A DNA stretch of 28,490 nucleotides. Source: a virus. The stretch lies in the IMG/VR virus record IMGVR_UViG_3300003322_000945, positions 1 to 28,490 of that record. One strand, 5' to 3'. A model generated the notes under the pieces. The model did no database searches and was not told the origin of the DNA. It saw only the letters and a list, made by a program, of their open reading frames with translations. Position 1 is the stretch's first letter; each line of letters begins with the position of its first letter. The position numbers were made by a program, and so were the translations under genes. Of this stretch, positions 23,104-28,490 are shown one piece after another.

Positions 23104-23673
23104 TTACTTAAATCTTTCGGTGTTATCTCCTATATCTCGCGCCGGACTCCCTGCGTATTTTCTACCTGGCTTAAGTATTGTTTTTTTTGTGATCGTACTG
23201 TTCATTCCAATCATGCATCCGGATGGTATATTTAATCTTTGATGAGCAACAGCGCCAAGTCCAAAATTGGTATTCTCTCCTACAACAGTATGGCCACCAA
23301 TGATTGAGTTGCACGATAACACAACACCGTTTTTTATTACAGCATCGTGACCAACATGGGCATTCTTCAAAAGAATAGTAAAGTCACCAATAAACGTCTC
23401 TTTGTCTGTGCCCGCATCAATAGTCACCTGCTTTGTGAATCGGTTGTTGTTCCCAATTATAACAAGACCACATTTGTCAAAGTATCCAATTTTCTCAGGA
23501 GCATCACCGATAATACAGTATGGGCCTATATGGTTGTTATCACCAATCAAAACATTCTCACGCACTATAGATCCCTCATAGAAAATATTGTTCTTTCCTA
23601 TGCGCGCGTGGGGGCTTATGTGTGAATTAAAATGGGCTTTGTTTCCATTGCCAAGATTAAAGAATTCATCCAT
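23104..23673 (-). CDS. LpxA-like left-handed beta-helix acyltransferase
   Basis: The 189-residue protein is built of hexapeptide repeats ([LIV]-G-x4-type), visible from residue 18 to 165. Residues 104-110 (NAHVGHD) align with the LpxA segment that holds the catalytic His, so His109 is the likely catalytic base. Other LpxA-like marks are VTIDAGTD (83-90), GGHTVVGE (126-133) and AVAHQ (141-145). LpxA itself has a C-terminal helical domain (total about 260); that domain is absent here, as in sugar O- or N-acyltransferases. The expected reaction is transfer of an acyl group from a carrier to a sugar hydroxyl or amine. It overlaps the upstream glycosyltransferase by eight bases, so they are coupled. 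Confidence 0.8.
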   Translation of the reverse strand: MDEFFNLGNGNKAHFNSHISPHARIGKNNIFYEGSIVRENVLIGDNNHIGPYCIIGDAPEKIGYFDKCGLVIIGNNNRFTKQVTIDAGTDKETFIGDFTILLKNAHVGHDAVIKNGVVLSCNSIIGGHTVVGENTNFGLGAVAHQRLNIPSGCMIGMNSTITKKTILKPGRKYAGSPARDIGDNTERFK

Positions 23674-24391
23674 ATATTAATTGGGCTAGGTTGTTAGGTA
23701 AATTTTCAAAAAGTAGTTTTTTACCATCTACAAATCTTGAATTCTCCCATTGCTCAAATGGTGTCATGTTCGTAGATGACTTTATATCAAGCGCAAATAA
23801 TTTATCGCGCATCAAATTTATTTCAATCTTCGACCCGGCCAGTCTCTCCACCTGCTTATCAAATGCTGTATCCAAAACACGATCATAACCAGGTGGCCAG
23901 CAAATCCAATTCATTTTATTGAGGAATGATTTTGAAATAAGGCGGCCTATACCTGCTCCTTTCCCCCGATTGAAGCTCCGAATATAGCCGCCCCAATACA
24001 AACCCCTCTTTGATACTGTATCGAAAAAATAACAGTCAGTTAAGTAAGCATAATCAACACCACGCTGCATTAACTCAAAGTATTTTTCCATTAGCGAATG
24101 TCCTATTATATCATCACTGCCAACCATCAAACAATAATCAGCTTCTAATTTTTTAGCAAGTGATGTTGCCTGATTCATCTTTGCACCAAGCGGCTGATTG
24201 GGTGTTTCCGTGTAAAAGAAATTGCTATACATTTCTACTATAGATCTGCTTATACTGCCTTCGCTGCCGGCGACACAACAAACTATTTCAATGCTGCCTT
24301 TAAACATATCCTGAAGATGCATAACACCGGCAGCAAACATGCTGAATATTTCCGGGCGTTTCCATATACCTGTCACTATCGCAACTCTCAT
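23666..24391 (-). CDS. GT-A-type glycosyltransferase (second)
   Basis: The 241-residue protein has a GT-A first strand (MRVAIVTGIWKRPEIFSMF) and a nucleotide-binding pattern with VCCVAGSEGS, then LEADYCLMVGSDDIIG, where GSDD (91-94) is the expected metal-binding site. Late in the protein GKGAGIGRLISKSFL and WPPGYDRVLDTAF match acceptor-side segments of family-2-like enzymes. It lacks a membrane segment, so it is a cytosolic enzyme using a nucleotide-sugar donor. It shares one base with the upstream transferase (TAATG) and overlaps the acyltransferase start. Confidence 0.75.
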   Translation of the reverse strand: MRVAIVTGIWKRPEIFSMFAAGVMHLQDMFKGSIEIVCCVAGSEGSISRSIVEMYSNFFYTETPNQPLGAKMNQATSLAKKLEADYCLMVGSDDIIGHSLMEKYFELMQRGVDYAYLTDCYFFDTVSKRGLYWGGYIRSFNRGKGAGIGRLISKSFLNKMNWICWPPGYDRVLDTAFDKQVERLAGSKIEINLMRDKLFALDIKSSTNMTPFEQWENSRFVDGKKLLFENLPNNLAQLIYG

Positions 24392-25104
24392 TAGTCTATC
24401 TGGCTTGGTAAGAAATCACAATTGTTTGATATCGATGGCTGTGAGAATTGAGAATAAAAATTAAAACTCTCCTCATCCATAATAGACTTCAGAAATCCAT
24501 TATCCAATGATCCCCTTGGAGGCTCGTATCTGTGCAGTCTGGTTGTATGAGACTGTCCACCGGTTTTACCAAAGCCATGCTTTATACCAATGGATATATG
24601 CGACTCCGGACAAAATGTAATTCTTGATTTTACTTTAGTCCATAACCACATGTCCGTGAATGGCTCGTTATCTACCGGCCATCCATCCCGTGATAACAAT
24701 TGAGGTATCTTTGGTTTGATGATTGTATTCATCGCGCTGGCTCGATCCGGATGGCTCATCTTGTAGTATTTGCGCAAACCTATATGATAGTAGATAGTAT
24801 AGTTGGTGCCAAATAAATCAGGGCGACCCGCTTTATCCCATTCGCGAATCATTGTTTCAAGGTATAGCGGTGAGTACCAATCATCATTTTCAATGAAGGC
24901 GATTAGATCAAGTGTATCGTATTTGGAGAGTAACTGATACCCGTGATAATAACGTGGGGTTATATCAACCTCATCGTTCACCGGCTTGTAATCAACAAGG
25001 TGTATATATTCCGGTTTTAATGTCTGCGCTTCGATCATGCGCAAACAGTTTTTAAGGAAGGCAGGTCGGTCCCCTCTATCGGGTATAAGAATTGCAACTT
25101 TCAT
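24391..25104 (-). CDS. GT-A-type glycosyltransferase (first)
   Basis: The 237-residue protein begins MKVAILIPDRGDRPAFLKNCL, a family-2-like N-terminus. DLIAFIENDDWYSP (residues 66-79) carries an END-D metal site after a strand, in the usual place. The segment DMWLWTKVKSRI and the polar C-terminus resemble acceptor-binding regions. No membrane segment is present. It is the first gene of the cassette, 25 bases after a -7-like element, with a 98-base gap upstream. Together with its neighbours it should act on a cell-surface glycan or a virion glycan; which one is not visible from sequence. Confidence 0.75.
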   Translation of the reverse strand: MKVAILIPDRGDRPAFLKNCLRMIEAQTLKPEYIHLVDYKPVNDEVDITPRYYHGYQLLSKYDTLDLIAFIENDDWYSPLYLETMIREWDKAGRPDLFGTNYTIYYHIGLRKYYKMSHPDRASAMNTIIKPKIPQLLSRDGWPVDNEPFTDMWLWTKVKSRITFCPESHISIGIKHGFGKTGGQSHTTRLHRYEPPRGSLDNGFLKSIMDEESFNFYSQFSQPSISNNCDFLPSQID

Positions 25105-25129
25105 TTAGTAGGTAGGGTAAATGTATTTC

Positions 25130-25137
25130 CAAATATA
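25130..25137 (-). promoter_or_regulatory. candidate -7 element for the sugar-modification cassette
   Basis: TATATTTG on the minus strand matches TAnnTTTG and lies 25 bases before the ATG at 25104. I see no TTG at the -33 distance, so strength is uncertain, but the 98-base gap before the cassette supports a promoter here. Confidence 0.4.
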
Positions 25138-25202
25138 TGGAATGAATCTATTAACGCGAACCGGGTTCGGGCAGGCCCTCCCCCGTACTCGCGAAAGTGT
25201 TT
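25138..25202. other. GC-rich non-coding gap before the cassette
   Basis: This stretch contains a run much richer in G and C than its AT-rich surroundings (about 25156-25195). It includes CGAACC-G-GGTTCG, a near-perfect palindrome with a one-base centre, and two copies of CGCGAA as a direct repeat. The short GGGC/GCCC arm is too tight for a good terminator. No tRNA cloverleaf can be drawn. It may be a recombination scar or an operator; I cannot tell. Confidence 0.35.
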
Positions 25203-25457
25203 TTAACTTCTATCGTAAATTTGCACAATGAAAGAATTATGATATTCTTTTTTATGATGTATAGAAAAATCATAATCTCCTTTCAATGAAGTACATATTT
25301 TCATAGCGCTATGGTGTGTCTTAACAGCAATCAATATTGATTCATTGGACGCATTTACCTCAGCTCCTATCCCCATCTCTTCCAATAAAAAATGCTTTAT
25401 ATCATCTGGATTTGACTTTGAAGGCAAGCAGCCATTAAAAGCAATTAATCTTGACAT
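25203..25457 (-). CDS. small hypothetical protein
   Basis: The 84-residue protein starts inside the preceding small gene, overlapping it by 13 bases. It is soluble, with a helix (NPDDIKHFLLEEMG), a strand (ESILIAVKT) and a second strand near the C-terminus (SFIVQIYDR). No family motif was seen. It lies between terminase and cassette in the same orientation. Small accessory proteins in this place may include regulators or inhibitors of host functions, but there is no sequence support for a specific role. Confidence 0.5.
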   Translation of the reverse strand: MSRLIAFNGCLPSKSNPDDIKHFLLEEMGIGAEVNASNESILIAVKTHHSAMKICTSLKGDYDFSIHHKKEYHNSFIVQIYDRS

Positions 25458-25690
25458 AAATCTATAGCCTGCTTTATGCTTGACGCAAAAATACCGTTAT
25501 AACCATTATATCCATTATCACGACCCTCTCTAACCACGTAGAGCGATTTAGCCTCACCATCAAAGTCAGTGAACAATATTACATTACCATTAAGTTTACC
25601 TTCATAAAAAGAACCAGCTTTGTTGGTTCTTACAATATTAACCTCTATACCCGCCTTATTTAATTTCTGGATAGCTGAAGTAGTTTTCAT
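25445..25690 (-). CDS. small hypothetical protein
   Basis: The product is 81 residues from the ATG at 25690. A longer frame reaches 25762, but it crosses the promoter-like region and the inner ATG is preferred. It has an N-terminal helix (TSAIQKLNKAGIEVNIV), strands (SFYEGKLNGNVILFTDF), a small repeat YNGYNG and a final helix (SIKQAIDLC). The pattern of helix, strand, strand and helix resembles small phage accessory proteins with unknown function. It is probably co-transcribed with the following small gene. Confidence 0.5.
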   Translation of the reverse strand: MKTTSAIQKLNKAGIEVNIVRTNKAGSFYEGKLNGNVILFTDFDGEAKSLYVVREGRDNGYNGYNGIFASSIKQAIDLCQD

Positions 25691-25720
25691 GACTTTCGCG
25701 TTTTGTGTTTGATTATGATG

Positions 25721-25751
25721 TAAAGTTATTGATAACTTTTTAAAAACAAAA
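25721..25751 (-). promoter_or_regulatory. candidate promoter with overlapping dyad operator
   Basis: On the minus strand TTTTG (25751-25747), 18 bases and TAACTTTA (25728-25721) resemble a promoter with an imperfect -7. A perfect dyad, AAAGTTAT (25722-25729), TG, ATAACTTT (25732-25739), covers the -7 element. This looks like a repressor-type site for the two small genes that follow. Confidence 0.45.
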
Positions 25752-25767
25752 CAATAATACACGAAAT

Positions 25768-27813
25768 TTATTTTTTACCAAGTATCGCATTAACCAAGTT
25801 GGTCCACGTTGGCTTATCTATTTTCATACTCTTACACATTATTGAAACGAAAATATCCCGGAGCGCTGTATTGTAGATCCTGCAGTCGAACATGTGATTT
25901 TGAACAGCTGAGTTTTTTTTCTTCCAGCGCCATGAAACAGTATTACCATCTTTCATCTCAGACACACGCTGCTCTGCCTCAAAATGGCTGAAATAATTTG
26001 TGTATAGGTACTTTTCGTCCGATGGAATAGGGAAGTTCATGAAGTTTGTAGGCTGTAAAGCGTCCTCAGATGCATCCCAATTGAGCTGTATATACCCCGA
26101 AAGAGTATCTTTTACCACGTTAACCTCAATCAAATACATGTTCGCGTGCTCTCTGGCCGGCTTAAATGGTGGTATATCAACGCCAAACTTGGTGGCCTTC
26201 GACTCATCTCGCCCCTTTAACGCCACTCTGAACGGGTTAGCAAGCTTATCTATGTATGGATATGCGTGTTCCGAGTAGTGGCCGCAGTCAATACCAGCCA
26301 TCAGGATACGCAATTTCCGCCCGCTCTGCGCCTCATAATCAGCGTTTAATATCTTGGTAAGCTCAGTCCATACGCTTCTTGGGCGGCCATGGTGATACGT
26401 CCAGCGCTCCCGATCTTCCCTATTATTTTTTTGTTTTTCGTTAGGCACAAACGTACCTATTGACCCGTGCACAACTGAATAACTCGGGCCGGCTTCTGAC
26501 CACGCTACAATTTCATAATCCAACCTGGCGTCATCAGGAACACCGTTCAAATCACACGCGCAAGTCAGTAAAACTATTCTACCATTCCCATCAGCTGCAG
26601 ACAATTCATCCGGAACAATACCAACTTTATATTTCCTGATGTTGTGTTGCTGTAATTTGTTCGCGTTTAACTCAGAAACCTCCGGTTCGTATGTCTCGGC
26701 CAACACAAGATTCACAAAAGTTTGATGCAATCCCTCGTTTCTTGGCTGCCCTGGCGGGTTTGCTTCGAGGTATTGACGCACATAATCCGTCCATGTGCTC
26801 ATGCCTGGCGGCGAATACAAGCAGGAAATGTGATAGGAATAATACCCAACCTCGGATGGCTCAGCGGTTGGCTCCCAAAAACCCTGCAAATTCATATTAT
26901 ATTTATGGCTTTCATCAAAAAAACCTCCGCATTCTTGGCATATATACCCCACAGAATTCTCATCGCCGACCAACACACCATCAATCAATCTGTTCTTTTC
27001 ATCAAGTCGCCAAGTTATACCACCTTTTTTTGTCCCATCTGTCCCGGTTATGTCAACGCTCCACATCAGCGGAATGAATGCACCGCACAATGGACACGGA
27101 ACTTTATACCTGCGCTGATCTCCTTTTAAAAACAACGGCTCTATGTTCGATGTTGATTTTCTCTCCGGAGTAGAAATAAATGCCACCTTCATTTTGTCCC
27201 TAAATGCAGTATGCCGATGCAAAATCATTCTCTCGGTTGATCCTGACTCCTTTGTTGCACGCGGTGCATTCTCAAAGTCATCATAAAGCCCGAATCTTAT
27301 AGATCTTTGACGCAACAATGCGTGATTACTTGACGCTCCAGCCACTAAAGATCCAGCGGGGAACTCTTTCGATTTAGCAGTATCGCCGGTTCGTTGGTTT
27401 TTTTTCTTCTTTATGGACGGGCGAATTAGATGGCGCAGGTTGCATGACTCAATCATTGCATCAATTCTTGTATTCATTGCCTCCTCTGAAAGTGTTTCAT
27501 GGCCCGATAAATACATTATAGGACCTGGATTTTCGCTTATTATCCAGCCAATAACGTTCTCTATAACGCCCGCGCTAAATCCTATCTGACCTCCTTTCAT
27601 CACGGCTACAATTCTTGCCGGGCTGTCCGGTGAAAATAAATCTAAAGGCTCCCGTAGGTATGGTGTAATATCAAAACGGAACGGGCCGGGGAACGCGCTG
27701 TCCAGCGGCATCACTCGCCTATCTTCAGCCCACGCACTCGGGGATACATTTGAAATTTTCTGTCTACCGACCTCAACAATGTTCAAAAGTTCGTTTACAT
27801 GGCTCAGTGTCAT
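25768..27813 (-). CDS. terminase large subunit, GpA type
   Basis: The 681-residue protein has the GpA-type layout. The N-terminal ATPase has a deviant Walker A (MKGGQIGFS, 72-80), Walker B with the catalytic Glu (FGLYDDFE, 174-181) and the coupling motif STPER (214-218). A zinc-like pair of Cys doublets follows (C240/C243 and C292/C295, CPLCG and CQECG), common in GpA proteins. The C-terminal nuclease domain begins near residue 413 with LLTCACDLNG; Asp421 is a likely metal ligand. It pumps DNA into the prohead and cuts it. It overlaps the small subunit by ATGA and is followed by a 77-base gap. Confidence 0.93.
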   Translation of the reverse strand: MTLSHVNELLNIVEVGRQKISNVSPSAWAEDRRVMPLDSAFPGPFRFDITPYLREPLDLFSPDSPARIVAVMKGGQIGFSAGVIENVIGWIISENPGPIMYLSGHETLSEEAMNTRIDAMIESCNLRHLIRPSIKKKKNQRTGDTAKSKEFPAGSLVAGASSNHALLRQRSIRFGLYDDFENAPRATKESGSTERMILHRHTAFRDKMKVAFISTPERKSTSNIEPLFLKGDQRRYKVPCPLCGAFIPLMWSVDITGTDGTKKGGITWRLDEKNRLIDGVLVGDENSVGYICQECGGFFDESHKYNMNLQGFWEPTAEPSEVGYYSYHISCLYSPPGMSTWTDYVRQYLEANPPGQPRNEGLHQTFVNLVLAETYEPEVSELNANKLQQHNIRKYKVGIVPDELSAADGNGRIVLLTCACDLNGVPDDARLDYEIVAWSEAGPSYSVVHGSIGTFVPNEKQKNNREDRERWTYHHGRPRSVWTELTKILNADYEAQSGRKLRILMAGIDCGHYSEHAYPYIDKLANPFRVALKGRDESKATKFGVDIPPFKPAREHANMYLIEVNVVKDTLSGYIQLNWDASEDALQPTNFMNFPIPSDEKYLYTNYFSHFEAEQRVSEMKDGNTVSWRWKKKNSAVQNHMFDCRIYNTALRDIFVSIMCKSMKIDKPTWTNLVNAILGKK

Positions 27814-28421
27814 ACCTTTTCCTTGTCGTTTTCGAGTTTAGATTTGATTATTTCAAGGCTTTCACGAGTAGAATTAACCGCATCATCGACAGATTTATTC
27901 AATCCCGATATCATTTTACTCCTGAATTCAGCCACTTGGTTTGTGTTCAGCTTCGCTTTTTGCGCTATTTCAGATAGGAAACCCTCGATGAATTGCTTAA
28001 AACTCATCGTTATTGACTTGCTGTGTTGGGCAAATAGGTTCTTAACATCATCTGTTGGGATCAACTTCCCTGCTTTTTTAGCCAGATCCAAGGCCATCAA
28101 TTCGTTCCTACTTCGAACAGCCTGTATGTCGTGTAGCTTTTTTTCCTTCTCTAACTCATAAAGCAACTTATCCCCGTCATCAGATTTGTTGCCGGGTGTA
28201 CTTTCCTTCTTCGCTTTGGCTTGTGATTTCTTTGGTGGGGGCGGCTCCTTCTGTAAATTTTTATCCACATGTCGACTCATGAAGTCCACATTTTTAAGGT
28301 TTGTATCATCAATTTGGCCGTCTGAATTGATTTCGACCTTTCCTCTTTTGATGTAAACGGACAGCTCACGCGTGCTGATTCCGCATTTTTCCGCGAATTC
28401 TTTTTTACTCAGTAGTGCCAT
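27810..28421 (-). CDS. terminase small subunit
   Basis: The product is 203 residues from the ATG at 28421. A frame ten codons longer begins upstream, but the inner ATG directly precedes the helix-turn-helix. Residues 3-32 (LLSKKEFAEKCGISTRELSV and onward) form a winged-helix or HTH domain typical of small terminase DNA-binding. A Lys/Pro linker follows (about 60-90), then a helical oligomerisation domain (DGDKLLYELEKEKKLHDIQA) and a charged C-terminus. It recognises the packaging site and recruits the large subunit, to which it is coupled by ATGA. The GGCAACAA repeats just upstream may be its binding sites. Confidence 0.8.
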   Translation of the reverse strand: MALLSKKEFAEKCGISTRELSVYIKRGKVEINSDGQIDDTNLKNVDFMSRHVDKNLQKEPPPPKKSQAKAKKESTPGNKSDDGDKLLYELEKEKKLHDIQAVRSRNELMALDLAKKAGKLIPTDDVKNLFAQHSKSITMSFKQFIEGFLSEIAQKAKLNTNQVAEFRSKMISGLNKSVDDAVNSTRESLEIIKSKLENDKEKV

Positions 28422-28464
28422 GGCAACAAATATAAATTGCTGTGGCAACAAATCGGCAACAATT
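28421..28464 (-). repeat. GGCAACAA iterons upstream of small terminase
   Basis: TGGCAACAAAT occurs at 28421-28431 and 28443-28453, exactly 22 bp apart, and CGGCAACAATT follows at 28454-28464, another 11 bp on. Spacing in multiples of 11 bp places them on one face of the helix. They overlap the terminase start and a TATATTTG element. They are candidates for a packaging (cos or pac) or operator site. Confidence 0.6.
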
Positions 28465-28490
28465 CCCCAAAATAGGGCAGCTTTGTTCTT

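Noticed and set aside
25150-25200. Possible tRNA or attachment site in the GC-rich gap
   Set aside because: GGTTCG resembles a T-arm, but no acceptor stem, anticodon arm or CCA end can be drawn.
26691-27129. Plus-strand frames of 128 and 135 codons inside terminase
   Set aside because: They are antisense to conserved large terminase motifs and overlap one another in different frames.

Overview
The window is part of a tailed bacteriophage or prophage of a Bacteroidetes-type host. It carries nearly the whole virion structural module, and almost every gene is on the minus strand, read from right to left. The host guess rests on promoter-like sequences matching the Bacteroidetes form (TTTG, about 19 bases, TAnnTTTG), on AT-rich leaders without clear Shine-Dalgarno sequences, and on a leftmost protein with a typical Bacteroidetes signal peptide ending in A-Q. 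No integrase, transposase, replication gene, tRNA or CRISPR array is visible, so temperate or lytic lifestyle cannot be decided here. The protein families indicate a contractile-tailed (myovirus) particle: a lambda-like head (GpA-type terminase, lambda-type portal, gpE-type capsid, gpD-type decoration protein) joined to a Mu-like tail (gpL sheath, gpM tube, gp41-like chaperone, TP901-type tape measure, gpN/gp44/gp45 and gp46/gp47/gp48 baseplate proteins).

Layout in order of transcription. (1) 28464-25768: three GGCAACAA repeats 11 bp apart, then small and large terminase. (2) 25751-25203: a candidate promoter with an overlapping dyad, then two small unknown genes. (3) 25137-20498: a six-gene sugar-modification cassette with its own -7-like element in front and a strong intrinsic terminator behind. 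It encodes two GT-A-like glycosyltransferases, an LpxA-like acyltransferase, an unknown protein, an asparagine-synthetase-like amidotransferase and a third putative glycosyltransferase. None is expected to be structural, so I read this as cargo (a moron or conversion cassette). (4) 20496-12959: a well-matched promoter followed by sheath, tube, the tail assembly chaperone with a programmed -1 frameshift, tape measure, gp46/gp47/gp48-like baseplate genes and a probable tail-tip protein. (5) 12477-12962 on the plus strand: a lone lipoprotein with a zinc-protease motif, antisense to the tail operon. (6) 12388-8858: tail-completion-like protein, gpN-like, gp44-like and gp45-like genes. (7) 8844-2255: gpW-like protein, portal, protease with a scaffold-like tail, decoration protein, major capsid, and connector and terminator-type proteins, interrupted by an intrinsic terminator at 3610-3641. 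(8) 2283-1: a three-helix membrane protein (possible holin) and a large fibre-like protein that runs off the left edge.

The main unusual points are the sugar-modification cassette between terminase and tail, the antisense metallopeptidase lipoprotein, the placement of the whole tail module between terminase and portal with its two baseplate blocks in non-Mu order, the terminator ending five bases before a start codon in the head genes, and a signal peptide on a tail-fibre-like protein. Stop/start overlaps (ATGA, TAATG) link most neighbours, so translational coupling is probably the main way expression is balanced.
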